A stretch of DNA of 64,000 bases from Rufibacter psychrotolerans (GTDB lineage: Bacteria; Bacteroidota; Bacteroidia; Cytophagales; Hymenobacteraceae): the NCBI RefSeq assembly GCF_016924645.1, contig NZ_JAFFJV010000011.1, positions 62,001-126,000 of the forward strand, given 5' to 3'. Position numbers and translations under genes: made by a program. Below the pieces are notes generated by a model. The model saw nothing but the letters and a program-made list of their open reading frames with translations. It did no database searches and was not told the DNA's origin. Shown in pieces: positions 26,935 through 35,423 of the stretch. Position 1 is the stretch's first letter, and each line of letters begins with the position of its first letter.

Positions 26935-28884
26935 ATGAATCACTTAGACAAGCGGTTTTCAAGAACTTCCTTTTTACTTCTGACGCTGTGTCTCCTGGCT
27001 TCGTCGGCCATGGCCCAGAGTACGCGTAAGCTTATCCGGAGTGGAGATAAGTTTTTCAACCAGGCCAACTTCCGGGCTGCGCTTCCTTTCTACGAGCGTG
27101 CCCTTGAGCGGGATCCTAATAATGCCAAGGCCCTGTACCGGGCGGGTATCAGCTTAATTGCCTTTGACAAGGAAAAAGCGAGCGAGTACGTGTACAAAGC
27201 CTACCGCATGAAACCCAAGGTAGAGAACGATGTCCTCTACTGGCTGGGCCGGGTAGACCTGGTGAACTATGAATTTGACAATGCCATTAAAAACGCCCAG
27301 GCGTACCAGGCCACTTTGGGCAAGCGCGATGAGGAAGGCAGAGAGCAGGCCGCCCTGCTGATTCAGCACGCCCGTAACGCCAAAAGAGAGGTGGCCAACC
27401 CCAAGGATATCTTCGTGAAGAACCTGGGCCCTACCGTGAACACGCCCTACTCAGAGCACAGCCCGGTGATCTCCTCAGATGACAATTACCTGCTGTTCAC
27501 TTCCCGCAGCGCCAGCGTAACCGGTGGCAAGGAAGCCGAAGACGGGGAGTATTTTGAGGATATCTTTGAGACCCGCCGTTTAGGGCCAGATTCTTGGGAA
27601 ACTCCTAAATCTTTGAGCGGTCGCCTGAACGGTACCGGCCACGATGCTTCCATCCAGCTGTTTGACAATGACTCCAAGCTCCTGATGTACCGCCAGGACG
27701 AGGGTGGCGATATCTTCATGACCAGCCGCGACGGCGGTGACTGGGGACAGCCGCAGAAGTTGGGCAAGAACATCAACTCCAAAGGCTTTGAGAGTGACGC
27801 CTTCATCACCCCAGACGGCAGCACCCTTTATTTCTCTACCAGCCAGTTCTCGCAGAACGGTGACCTGGACATCTACTACTCTAAGCGTCAGCCTAACGGC
27901 GAGTGGGGCGCGCCCAAGAACTTCGGGAACGGGGTAAACACCCCATTTGACGAGGACAGCCCTTACTTCACGCCAGATGGTTTGACTATGTACTTCAGCT
28001 CCCGCGGCCACAGCACCATGGGCGGGTATGACATCTTCACCATGAAGTTTGACACCGTGGCCCGCCGCTGGAGCAGACCGCAGAACATGGGATATCCGGT
28101 GAACACCCCAGACGATGACACCTACTACCGCTTAAGCCCAGATGGTTCTTACGCCTACCTTTCTTCTTACCGCATGGGCGGCTACGGCGAGAAAGACATC
28201 TACACCATCAACTACATCCGCAACGCCACCGTGCGGGGCCACGTGTACAGCCTGCGTGACTCTACCATCATCCCGGGCGTGGAACTGGTGTTCACCGGTA
28301 AAACCGCCAGCAACGCTCCGCTGGAGTACCGCGACGTGACCAAGCCAGACTCAGGCACCTACCAGGTAAATGTGCTGTCTTCCCGTCCGTACCAGGTAAC
28401 GCTTTCCAGAGACGGCAGAACCCTGGCCACCGAGCAATATGAGGTGCCGCTTTCCTTGAGCGATACCACCGTGTTTGAGAAAGACTTCTACATTGCCTTT
28501 GATGACACCACCGGTATTGGCGTAGGAGCGTTTGCCTTCAAGCGCATTTACTATGACACAGACAAGTACAACCTGCGCCCTGAGTCTATCCGGGAGTTGG
28601 ACAACATTGCCAGAGTCCTGAAAGCCAACCCAACCCTGCGCATCTCCATTGACGGCCACTGCGACTCGCGTGCCTCAGATGAGTACAACATCACGCTGGG
28701 TGAGAACCGGGCCCTGGCCGCCTACAACTACCTGATTCAACAAGGTATCCCAAGCAACCGCATGATTACCGTGAGCTATGGCGAGCGTCGTCCGGCGGCG
28801 CCAAACACCTCGCCTGAGAACATGCAGCTGAACCGCCGCACCGAGTTCAACGTGATCAAGGGGGCAGACGAGCAACAGCAATAA
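26935..28884 (+). CDS. PorE-like OmpA family protein (TPR - PD40 propeller - CRD - OmpA)
   Basis: 649 residues: signal peptide to about 27 (SSAMAQ), TPR region ('GDKFFNQANFRAALPFYERALERDPNNAKALYRAG', about 30-150), a PD40/WD40-like propeller ('SSDDNYLLFTSRS', 'TPDGSTLYFSTSQF', 'TPDGLTMYFSSRG', about 160-415), a carboxypeptidase-regulatory-like fold ('VRGHVYSLRDSTIIPGVELVFTG', about 425-500), and an OmpA C-terminal peptidoglycan-binding domain ('ISIDGHCDSRASDEYNITLGENRALAAYNYL'). This domain order is that of PorE, a peptidoglycan-associated type IX secretion protein; several paralogues with this layout exist in Bacteroidota, so orthology is unproved. Proximity to porT fits the assignment. Confidence 0.85.
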   Translation: MNHLDKRFSRTSFLLLTLCLLASSAMAQSTRKLIRSGDKFFNQANFRAALPFYERALERDPNNAKALYRAGISLIAFDKEKASEYVYKAYRMKPKVENDVLYWLGRVDLVNYEFDNAIKNAQAYQATLGKRDEEGREQAALLIQHARNAKREVANPKDIFVKNLGPTVNTPYSEHSPVISSDDNYLLFTSRSASVTGGKEAEDGEYFEDIFETRRLGPDSWETPKSLSGRLNGTGHDASIQLFDNDSKLLMYRQDEGGDIFMTSRDGGDWGQPQKLGKNINSKGFESDAFITPDGSTLYFSTSQFSQNGDLDIYYSKRQPNGEWGAPKNFGNGVNTPFDEDSPYFTPDGLTMYFSSRGHSTMGGYDIFTMKFDTVARRWSRPQNMGYPVNTPDDDTYYRLSPDGSYAYLSSYRMGGYGEKDIYTINYIRNATVRGHVYSLRDSTIIPGVELVFTGKTASNAPLEYRDVTKPDSGTYQVNVLSSRPYQVTLSRDGRTLATEQYEVPLSLSDTTVFEKDFYIAFDDTTGIGVGAFAFKRIYYDTDKYNLRPESIRELDNIARVLKANPTLRISIDGHCDSRASDEYNITLGENRALAAYNYLIQQGIPSNRMITVSYGERRPAAPNTSPENMQLNRRTEFNVIKGADEQQQ

Positions 28885-28924
28885 CAAAAAGCGTTTCTGA
28901 GCCGTTTTTCAGAAAACACCCCGG

Positions 28925-28956
28925 AAAGAGCCCTGGCCATAGGCCGGGGCTCTTTT
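28925..28956 (+). terminator. Terminator of the PorE-like gene
   Basis: Stem AAAGAGCCCTGGCC / GGCCGGGGCTCTTT (one wobble pair) with loop ATA, followed by T residues. A degenerate palindromic repeat sits just before it (28889-28922). Confidence 0.85.
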
Positions 28957-29009
28957 ATTTATGGGCGGGCAGAACACAACATAATGCAGAAAATCTAGTT
29001 TATCCATAG

Positions 29010-29017
29010 TAGCTTTG
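29010..29017 (+). promoter_or_regulatory. -7 promoter box of menG-porT
   Basis: TAGCTTTG exactly matches TAnnTTTG and lies 22 bases upstream of ATG 29040. Confidence 0.5.
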
Positions 29018-29039
29018 CCCTCTACAATTAATCTAGTAC

Positions 29040-29762
29040 ATGTCAGTAGTTCCATACAAAGACCAGGAAGCCGGAAAGAAAAAGCAGGTAGCGCAGATGT
29101 TCAACAGCATTGCCAAACGCTACGACTTCCTGAACCACTTCCTAAGCGCGGGGGTAGACATTTACTGGCGCAAAAAGGCGGTGAAGCTGCTGGCGCGGGT
29201 AAAGCCCCAGGTGATCTTAGACATTGCCACCGGCACCGGCGACTTTGCCCTGGAAACCCTCAAACTCAAGCCCCGGCAGGTCATTGGCATTGACATCTCT
29301 GAGGGCATGCTGGCGGTGGGGCGCGAGAAAATCAGCAAGCGCGGGCTAAAACACCTCATTCAGCTGCAGTTGGGCGACTCTGAGAACATTCAGTTCCCCG
29401 ACAACCATTTTGACGCCATCACCGTTGCCTTTGGGGTGCGCAACTTTGAGAACCTGGAGAAAGGCCTGGCCGAGATGCTGCGCGTCCTGAAGCCCGGCGG
29501 CATGGCCGTGATCCTGGAGTTCTCCAAGCCCCAGCAATTCCCCATGAAACAAGGGTACAACTTTTACTTCAAGCATATCTTGCCCGTTTTCGGGAAACTG
29601 ATCTCAAAAGATAATTCCGCCTACACATACCTGCCGGAGTCGGTTCAGGCGTTTCCAGACGGAAAGGACTTTATCAGCATTTTTCAGAAAACAGGTTTTA
29701 AAAACACAGAATGGCACTCACTTACCTTCGGCATCAGCTCCATTTACATAGGCACAAAATAG
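29040..29762 (+). CDS. menG: Demethylmenaquinone methyltransferase (UbiE/MenG)
   Basis: The 240-residue SAM methyltransferase has the UbiE/COQ5 signatures 'MFNSIAKRYDFLNHFLSAGVDIYWRKKAV', 'ILDIATGTGDFALE', 'DAITVAFGVRNFENLEKGLAEMLRVLKPGG', 'ILEFSKP' and 'YTYLPESVQAFPDGKDF'. It methylates demethylmenaquinol to menaquinol, the last menaquinone step. Its 3' end overlaps porT by 52 bp in another frame. Confidence 0.96.
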   Translation: MSVVPYKDQEAGKKKQVAQMFNSIAKRYDFLNHFLSAGVDIYWRKKAVKLLARVKPQVILDIATGTGDFALETLKLKPRQVIGIDISEGMLAVGREKISKRGLKHLIQLQLGDSENIQFPDNHFDAITVAFGVRNFENLEKGLAEMLRVLKPGGMAVILEFSKPQQFPMKQGYNFYFKHILPVFGKLISKDNSAYTYLPESVQAFPDGKDFISIFQKTGFKNTEWHSLTFGISSIYIGTK

Positions 29763-30511
29763 TAGCGCTCGTGGTTCTGGCCCTGGCCGGGCTGGGCCAG
29801 CAAGCGGCCGCCCAGGGTCGGCTCAAAGGCGAAAACCTGCCCGGCTATGAGCACCGGAAACTGCGCTGGGGTTTCTCCCTGGGCTTGAACCACTCCTGGT
29901 ACCAGCTGGAACACTCTGAGTATTATGTGCAGCGCATTGACCCCAGCTCAAACCCAGACAATGACCCTAGAACGCCCGATGGCGTGTACGCTCCCTATTC
30001 CATGAACCAGAAGCCGGGCATTGGGTTCAACGTGAACTTCATCACCACCTACCGCCTCAACCAGGATTTTGTGCTGCGGGCGCAACCCGGGGTAGGGTAC
30101 CACAGCCGGGCCATCCAGTACAAAGACCTTCCGGCCGACCCTGAGATGAATTTTGCTGGCGGCGATGTGCTGCAGGAAGTTAACACATTCTCTGGAGAGT
30201 TTCCGGTGCTGGTGAAGTACGAGGCCAACCGGCGCAAAAACACGCAGATGTACTTTGTGGCGGGCGTGAAACCCTCGTTGGTCATAGGCGGCCAGAAAAA
30301 GGGTGCCGAGTACCTGCAGCTCAAAACGTTTGACTTTACCATTGAATATGGCGTGGGGCTTGATATGTTCTACCCCTTCTTTAAGTTTGCGCCGGAGCTG
30401 CGTTACTCCCGCGGCATTGGCAACATCCACAAGCCCGCGGACAGCATCTACAACAACAGCATCCAGCAACTCAACACCAATACCGTCACCCTTTACCTCA
30501 ACTTTGAATAA
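29711..30511 (+). CDS. porT: Type IX secretion protein PorT
   Basis: The 266-residue outer-membrane beta-barrel-type protein has a signal peptide (hydrophobic core IVALVVLALAGLG, cleavage near AAAQ). It contains 'WGFSLGLNHSWYQLEHS', 'PGIGFNVNFITTYRLNQDFVLRAQPGVGYHSRAIQY', and ends 'TVTLYLNFE', a C-terminal aromatic typical of barrels. PorT/SprT is needed for type IX secretion, and the menG-porT order is a recurring neighbourhood in Bacteroidota. The start is inside menG; the 52-bp overlap suggests coupled translation. Confidence 0.88.
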   Translation: MALTYLRHQLHLHRHKIVALVVLALAGLGQQAAAQGRLKGENLPGYEHRKLRWGFSLGLNHSWYQLEHSEYYVQRIDPSSNPDNDPRTPDGVYAPYSMNQKPGIGFNVNFITTYRLNQDFVLRAQPGVGYHSRAIQYKDLPADPEMNFAGGDVLQEVNTFSGEFPVLVKYEANRRKNTQMYFVAGVKPSLVIGGQKKGAEYLQLKTFDFTIEYGVGLDMFYPFFKFAPELRYSRGIGNIHKPADSIYNNSIQQLNTNTVTLYLNFE

Positions 30512-30516
30512 GCGTT

Positions 30517-31269
30517 ATGGCGCAGAAAATAGCACTGGTGACCGGGGCAACGTCCGGCATAGGAAGAGCCACGGCCATCCAACTGGTTCAGCAAGGATTT
30601 AAAGTAGTAGCCGCCGGCCGGCGTTCTGAACGGCTACAGGAACTGGTGCAGGAACTTGGGCAAGACCAGGTGTTTCCCGTGGAATTTGACGTGCGCGACC
30701 GTGACGCGGTGCACGCCGCCCTCACCAGCCTGCCCCCCGAGTGGCGCGCCGTGGAAGTGCTGGTGAACAACGCCGGAAACGCCCACGGCCTGGCCCCCAT
30801 CCAGAGCGGCGACCTGGACGACTGGGACGCCATGCTGGACATCAACGTGAAGGGCCTGCTCTACGTCACCAAAGAGATCCTGCCCATCATGATAGAGCGC
30901 AAGGCCGGGCACATCATCAACATCGGGTCTATTGCCGGCAAAGAGGCCTATGCCAACGGAAACGTGTACTGCGCCAGCAAATTTGCCGTAGACGCCCTGT
31001 CCAAGGCCATGCGCATTGACCTGGTGCACGAAGGCGTGAAAGTCTCTGAGGTAAACCCCGGAGCAGTGGAGACCGAGTTCTCTGAGGTGCGCTTCAAAGG
31101 CGACAAAGAGCGTGCCGCCAGCGTGTACCAGGGGTTTGAGCCCCTAACAGCCCATGACATCGCGGAGCTGATCGGGTTTATGGTGACCCGCCCCCGGCAC
31201 GTGAACATCGCCGAAGTCCTGATCCTGCCCGCGGCGCAGGCATCGGCCACGGTCATCAACAAAAGATAG
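30517..31269 (+). CDS. SDR family NAD(P)-dependent oxidoreductase (YdfG-like)
   Basis: The 250-residue classical short-chain dehydrogenase has the dinucleotide motif 'VTGATSGIGRATAIQL', 'NNAGNAHG', catalytic Ser in 'INIGSIAGKEAY' and 'YCASKFAVDALSKAMR' (YxxxK), with 'EVNPGAVETEFSEVRFKGD'. It resembles YdfG-type 3-hydroxy acid dehydrogenases. It is five bases after porT, so probably cotranscribed, and is followed by a strong terminator. Confidence 0.93.
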   Translation: MAQKIALVTGATSGIGRATAIQLVQQGFKVVAAGRRSERLQELVQELGQDQVFPVEFDVRDRDAVHAALTSLPPEWRAVEVLVNNAGNAHGLAPIQSGDLDDWDAMLDINVKGLLYVTKEILPIMIERKAGHIINIGSIAGKEAYANGNVYCASKFAVDALSKAMRIDLVHEGVKVSEVNPGAVETEFSEVRFKGDKERAASVYQGFEPLTAHDIAELIGFMVTRPRHVNIAEVLILPAAQASATVINKR

Positions 31270-31286
31270 CCACCTGCTTCCATACA

Positions 31287-31330
31287 CAGGAAAGCCCCTG
31301 CCGGACCGCTCCGCAGGGGCTTTCCTGTTT
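31287..31330 (+). terminator. Terminator of the menG-porT-SDR unit
   Basis: A 15-bp perfect stem CAGGAAAGCCCCTGC / GCAGGGGCTTTCCTG is followed by TTTT. The next palindromic repeat begins inside its tail. Confidence 0.9.
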
Positions 31331-31363
31331 TAGGGCCATTCTGGCAAAAGCCGGGCTAAAACA
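31326..31363. repeat. Nested palindromic repeat, copy 6
   Basis: Outer TGTTTTAGGGCC / GGGCTAAAACA. It overlaps the tail of the preceding terminator, and a near-consensus -7 box (TATCTTTC, 31366-31373) follows directly, upstream of the VOC gene. Confidence 0.75.
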
Positions 31364-31412
31364 GATATCTTTCCGGGGGGCGTTTGCGTTGCAGATGAAA
31401 TAAGCCACGCCC

Positions 31413-31808
31413 ATGAAGTTCAAGCAGATAAAGGAAACCTGCCTCTACGTGCAGGATCTGGACCGAACCATTGCGTTCTACACCCAGGTGCTGGAGTTGC
31501 CGGTCATCGGGCAGGTGCCCGACCGGCACGTGTTCTTCCGGGCGGGCAGCTCGGTGCTGCTGTGTTTTAACGCCCAGAAAACCCGCGTGGGGAAAGACCT
31601 GCCGCCGCACTTCGGCGAAGGGCAGCTCCACCTGGCCCTGGAGTGCGAGCCCGATGACTACGCCCGCTGGAAGGAAAAACTCACCCAGGCCGGGGTGGTG
31701 GTGGAGCACGAGCAAACCTGGCCCCAGGCCCGCAAATCCTGCTACTTCCGTGACCCCGACCAGCACCTGCTGGAGATTGTGATGCCCGGCATCTGGGGCG
31801 GGGAGTAA
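31413..31808 (+). CDS. VOC family (glyoxalase/bleomycin-resistance type) protein
   Basis: The 131-residue protein has the paired beta-alpha-beta-beta-beta modules of the VOC superfamily: 'ETCLYVQDLDRTIAFYTQVLELPVIG', 'HLALECEPDDYARWKEKLTQAG' and 'KSCYFRDPDQHLLEIVMPG', including the metal-ligand Glu near the end. Substrate unknown. Confidence 0.9.
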   Translation: MKFKQIKETCLYVQDLDRTIAFYTQVLELPVIGQVPDRHVFFRAGSSVLLCFNAQKTRVGKDLPPHFGEGQLHLALECEPDDYARWKEKLTQAGVVVEHEQTWPQARKSCYFRDPDQHLLEIVMPGIWGGE

Positions 31809-31841
31809 CCCTGCTTTGGGGCTGTTTTCTGAAAAAGGGAC

Positions 31842-32501
31842 TTAAAACGGCTTGCCTTGGGCTTTGAGTTGCTGCAACACGGCCGGGTTGAGTTCATGCT
31901 TACCGGCAAAGGTGATGATCTTGGGCTCCAGCCCGGCAGACCGCACGCGGGCCAACTGCTCCTGCACCTTGTCCTCGGCCACGAAGGGGTCTTGCAGGCC
32001 GTACACGTAGGTGAGCCTGGTCTGGGAAAGTGCCTGCCTGGCTGATCTCATTTCCATGTCCTCGGGGAACACGCCCGCCCACAAGACCAGATCGGCGATG
32101 GGCCAGTGGGCCTGGGCCAGCCAGCGGCACACCGTGGCGGCTCCCTGTGAGAAACCCAGCACGTGCAGGTGGGCGTGGGGCGCCTCCTGCAGGGCGGTTT
32201 CCCGCACCCGGTTCAGGTACGCCACGTAATCGGCAATCTCGTGCAGGCGTTCTTCCTTGGTCATCCAGGTGGCGCCCACGCGGCCCGAGAATCCCTCCAG
32301 ATAGAAGCGCGAGTGGCCCTCGGGGGCGAGCACGGCCGTATGGGCATCTACCAATCCCTCAAAGTGCCGGATAAAGTAGCGGGCCAGCTGGCCGTACCCG
32401 TGGCAGACAATCCAGAGGTGCTGGGTGTCTGCCGAGAGGGTGCCGGCCTGGTACAGGTGCGCGGTGCGGGGCACTTGCAGCGTGCGGTGCAAAGCGGCCA
32501 C
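31842..32501 (-). CDS. Alpha/beta hydrolase (carboxylesterase/phospholipase-like)
   Basis: The 219-residue hydrolase has nucleophile elbow 'VLGFSQGAATVCRWL' (Ser in GFSQG), acid 'YGLQDPFV' and catalytic His in 'FAGKHELNPAVL'. It resembles YpfH/phospholipase-carboxylesterase proteins. The GTG start at 32501 is just 4 bases after the cytidine deaminase stop, so the genes are cotranscribed. Confidence 0.85.
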   Translation of the reverse strand: MAALHRTLQVPRTAHLYQAGTLSADTQHLWIVCHGYGQLARYFIRHFEGLVDAHTAVLAPEGHSRFYLEGFSGRVGATWMTKEERLHEIADYVAYLNRVRETALQEAPHAHLHVLGFSQGAATVCRWLAQAHWPIADLVLWAGVFPEDMEMRSARQALSQTRLTYVYGLQDPFVAEDKVQEQLARVRSAGLEPKIITFAGKHELNPAVLQQLKAQGKPF

Positions 32502-32504
32502 GGC

Positions 32505-32990
32505 TTACAGGTTATCTTTGGTGAAGGTAAACGGCAACAAATCCCCGGCCGACTGGAACCGGACCACTTTGCCGTCACTGGCCTGCATGAGGAACCTGAT
32601 GGGGGCTTGCTGCCGGTGCTGGTACTCCGCAATTACCTGCCGGCAGGCTCCGCAGGGGCAGGCAGCCACAAAATGCTCCTCGTGCCGGCGGCGGGCGGTT
32701 ACGGCCATGATCTCCACTTTTCCCTGGGGGTAATTGGAGCCCACGCCAAACAGCAGGGTCCTTTCGGCGCACAGGCCAGACGGGTAGGCGGCGTTTTCCT
32801 GGTTGGTGCCCATGTGGGTGCTGCCATCGGCCAGCAGCAGGGCGGCGCCTACCATAAAGTTAGAATAGGGGGCGTATGCGTTGTGGGTGGCCTGCTGGGC
32901 AAGCTGGAGTACCTGCCGCTCCTGTGGGGTTAACTCCTGGGCCGAGGACACTACCTCATAGGTAATGGTAAGCTGTACTTGTTCTGTCAT
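32505..32990 (-). CDS. cdd: Cytidine deaminase
   Basis: The 161-residue enzyme has 'NAYAPYSNFMVGAALLLADG', 'GTNQENAAYPSGLCAERTLLF' (catalytic Glu, first Zn Cys) and 'PCGACRQVIAEY' (two Zn Cys). It deaminates cytidine and deoxycytidine in pyrimidine salvage. ATG 32990 is supported by a promoter whose transcript would start near 33018. Confidence 0.94.
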   Translation of the reverse strand: MTEQVQLTITYEVVSSAQELTPQERQVLQLAQQATHNAYAPYSNFMVGAALLLADGSTHMGTNQENAAYPSGLCAERTLLFGVGSNYPQGKVEIMAVTARRRHEEHFVAACPCGACRQVIAEYQHRQQAPIRFLMQASDGKVVRFQSAGDLLPFTFTKDNL

Positions 32991-33024
32991 AAAGTGCGGT
33001 TTCCGCACGGGCACGTACGGGAGT

Positions 33025-33055
33025 CAAAGTTAACAAGTTGGCCGCAAAATGCAAC
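33025..33055 (-). promoter_or_regulatory. Promoter of cdd and the hydrolase gene
   Basis: On the minus strand, -7 box TAACTTTG (33025-33032) and GTTG -33 element (33052-33055) are separated by exactly 19 bases. Confidence 0.65.
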
Positions 33056-33113
33056 CAACGGTTGCCTGGCCCCAAAAAAATGCCCATTTTATGGCGCAAA
33101 CCCGTTCCATGCC

Positions 33114-34463
33114 ATGAAAAAGATCCTGCTGCTGGGCGCTGGCCGCTCGGCCACCGTGCTCATTGACTACCTGCTGTCCAACGCCCAGACCCACGGCTGG
33201 CACCTCGCCATTGGCGACGTCACGGTCACCCACCTGGAGGCAAAGCTGCAGCAGCACCCCCAAACCAGGGCATTTGCGTTTGACGTGCAGAACCAGGAGC
33301 AGCGGATCACAGAGATAGGGCAGGCCGAGGTGGTGATCTCCATGCTGCCCGCCCAGTTCCACCCCCTGGTGGCGGAGACCTGCCTGGCCCTGGGCAAACA
33401 CCTGGTCACCGCCTCCTACGTGCCGCCCGCCATCAAGGCCATGCACCCTGAAGCCCAGGCCAAAGGATTGACCTTTCTGATGGAGTGCGGCCTTGACCCG
33501 GGCCTTGACCACATGTCGGCCATGCGCATCATCCACCACATTCAGCGGCAGGGCGGAACAGTGACCTCGTTCAAGTCTTTCACCGGCGGCTTAATGGCCC
33601 CCGAGTCTGACAACAATCCGTGGCACTACAAGTTTACCTGGAACCCGCGCAACGTAATCCTGGCCGGGCAGGGTACCGCCCGGTACATGGAAGACGGCAC
33701 CTACAAGTACATTCCCTATCCGCAGTTGTTCCGCCGCACCCAGACGTTTCAGGTAGACGGCTTCGGCTTCTTTGACGGCTACGCCAACCGCGACTCGCTG
33801 AGCTACCGGGAGCCCTACGGCCTGCAGGGCATTGACACCATGCTGCGGGGAACCCTGCGCCGGCCGGGCTACTGCCAGGCCTGGCAGGTACTGGTAGCGC
33901 TGGGCCTCACCGATGACTCGTACCCCCTGGAAAACCCGGCCCACCTGACGTACCGGGCCTTGGTGGAAAGCTTTTTGCCGGCTTCTAGTGCCGCCCTGCC
34001 CCTGAAAGAGCGGGTGGCCGCCTACGTGGGGCTCCCCGCCACCTCAGCGGAGCTGCAGCTGGTGGAGTGGACCGGTTTGTTTGATGAGTTGCCCATTGGT
34101 CTGGAGATGGCCACCCCGGCCCAGGCGCTGGAGAAACTGCTGGTGCCCCGCTGGCGGCTGGAGCCCGGCGACAAAGACATGATTGTGATGCTGCACCAGT
34201 TTGAATATACCCTCAACGGGGAGCAGAAAAAGCTCACCTCTTCCCTGGTGGTGCTGGGCGAGGACGAGGTGCAGACGGCCATGGCCAAAACCGTGGGGTT
34301 GCCCGTGGGCATTGCCACCCGGCTGCTTTTGGAAGGCAAACTAACCAGCACCGGCGTGGTAGTGCCCTTGCAACCCGACCTCTATGAGCCCATCCTGGCG
34401 GAGCTGGAAACGCACGGCGTGCAGTTCACCGAGCGGGAAGAAGAAAGTGCCTCTGCGTTTTAA
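33114..34463 (+). CDS. Saccharopine dehydrogenase family protein
   Basis: The 449-residue protein has an N-terminal Rossmann fold 'MKKILLLGAGRSATVLIDYLL', 'EVVISMLPAQFHPLVAETCLALGKHLVTASYV', 'LTFLMECGLDPGLDHMSAMRIIHHIQRQGG', and the C-terminal substrate domain. Family members include glutamate-forming and lysine-forming saccharopine dehydrogenases; the direction cannot be settled here. The frame is open upstream, but ATG 33114 opens the Rossmann motif. Its stop codon (34461-34463) lies within a palindromic repeat. Confidence 0.88.
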   Translation: MKKILLLGAGRSATVLIDYLLSNAQTHGWHLAIGDVTVTHLEAKLQQHPQTRAFAFDVQNQEQRITEIGQAEVVISMLPAQFHPLVAETCLALGKHLVTASYVPPAIKAMHPEAQAKGLTFLMECGLDPGLDHMSAMRIIHHIQRQGGTVTSFKSFTGGLMAPESDNNPWHYKFTWNPRNVILAGQGTARYMEDGTYKYIPYPQLFRRTQTFQVDGFGFFDGYANRDSLSYREPYGLQGIDTMLRGTLRRPGYCQAWQVLVALGLTDDSYPLENPAHLTYRALVESFLPASSAALPLKERVAAYVGLPATSAELQLVEWTGLFDELPIGLEMATPAQALEKLLVPRWRLEPGDKDMIVMLHQFEYTLNGEQKKLTSSLVVLGEDEVQTAMAKTVGLPVGIATRLLLEGKLTSTGVVVPLQPDLYEPILAELETHGVQFTEREEESASAF

Positions 34464-34493
34464 GGCTGATTTTCAGAAATTAGTCCCCAAACG
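34454..34493. repeat. Nested palindromic repeat, copy 7, carrying a stop codon
   Basis: Left arm GCGTTTTAAGG and right arm CCCCAAACGC with inner TTTTC. The TAA in the left arm is the stop codon of the saccharopine dehydrogenase gene. Confidence 0.65.
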
Positions 34494-34497
34494 CCCG

Positions 34498-35211
34498 CTA
34501 AAAGATCAGGTAGTAGTCTTTCAGAAGCTCCCGGAAGGCAGGGGTGTAAGCGTTGTCCTTTTCCCGTACGGCCAGGGTGCTTTCCTGCAGGGCGCTAGGC
34601 TGGCGGGAATAGATATGGATGGCCCGCAAGAGCTTTCCGCCGGGAGTAGCCTCCAGCCACAGAATCTGGTTGGTGTAAAAGCCGGTTTGGTGGGCCTCCC
34701 GCGCAAACACTCCGGCTTCATGCGGGGGCAGCAAGATGTGCAACTGGCCCTGGGGAGTAAGATACTGCCAGGCAAACCGGATCACCTCTGAAAAGGAAAG
34801 CGTCTGGGTATGCTTGGCCTGGTTCTTCACCGCATCCGCTGACTTCAGCGAAGCCTGAAAGAAAGGCGGGTTGCTGATGATGGCGTCAAACGGTGCGGGC
34901 TGCTGCTGGGCAAATTCCTGCAGGCCCACGGGGTGCAGCGTGATGCGGTTGCCCCAGGGACTGCCCGCAATATTCTCCTGGGCCTGGGCCGCCGCCGCAG
35001 GGTCCAGTTCCACGGCTTCCAGAAGGGCTTGCGGCGCGCGCTGTGCCACCATCAGGCTCAGGAGCCCCGTACCAGCCCCAATGTCCAAAATGCGTCTGGC
35101 CCCAGCAACCGGGGCATAGGCCCCCAGCACGCAGGAATCGGTGCACACCTTCATGGCACAGCGGTCCTGCCTGATGAGAAATTGCTTGAACTGGAAATAG
35201 TCGTTGGCCAC
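34498..35211 (-). CDS. tRNA1(Val) (adenine(37)-N6)-methyltransferase (YfiC/TrmN6)
   Basis: The 237-residue methyltransferase has 'FQFKQFLIRQDRCAMKVCTDSCVLGAY', SAM motif 'ILDIGAGTGLLSLMVAQ' and the adenine-N6 catalytic motif 'IISNPPFF'. The family methylates A37 of tRNA-Val. The length is typical. An inverted pair of octamer arrays separates it from rnhA. Confidence 0.92.
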   Translation of the reverse strand: MANDYFQFKQFLIRQDRCAMKVCTDSCVLGAYAPVAGARRILDIGAGTGLLSLMVAQRAPQALLEAVELDPAAAAQAQENIAGSPWGNRITLHPVGLQEFAQQQPAPFDAIISNPPFFQASLKSADAVKNQAKHTQTLSFSEVIRFAWQYLTPQGQLHILLPPHEAGVFAREAHQTGFYTNQILWLEATPGGKLLRAIHIYSRQPSALQESTLAVREKDNAYTPAFRELLKDYYLIF

Positions 35212-35218
35212 GGGAGTA

Positions 35219-35258
35219 ATGTGCTAATGAATTAATGTGCTGATGTGCTAATTAGGTG
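35219..35258. repeat. Octamer-period degenerate array C
   Basis: Five 8-base words: atgtgcta, atgaatta, atgtgctg, atgtgcta, attaggtg. The word is the reverse complement of that in array D, so the two form an inverted pair. Confidence 0.8.
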
Positions 35259-35358
35259 ATTTGTTATTTTCTGGGAAGTAATATGCTGCAATTCAATGAT
35301 GTTTGTTAATAGCACACCCATCTGAGTTTGTTACAAGTACATCTTCTCTCGTCAACAA

Positions 35359-35423
35359 ATTAGCACATCAACCAATTAGCACTTCAGCACATTGAACAAT
35401 TAGCACATTGCTAAATCAGCACA
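35359..35423. repeat. Octamer-period degenerate array D
   Basis: Eight 8-base words (attagcac, atcaacca, attagcac, ttcagcac, attgaaca, attagcac, attgctaa, atcagcac) run up to the rnhA stop codon. They are inverted relative to array C, about 100 bases away. Confidence 0.85.
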
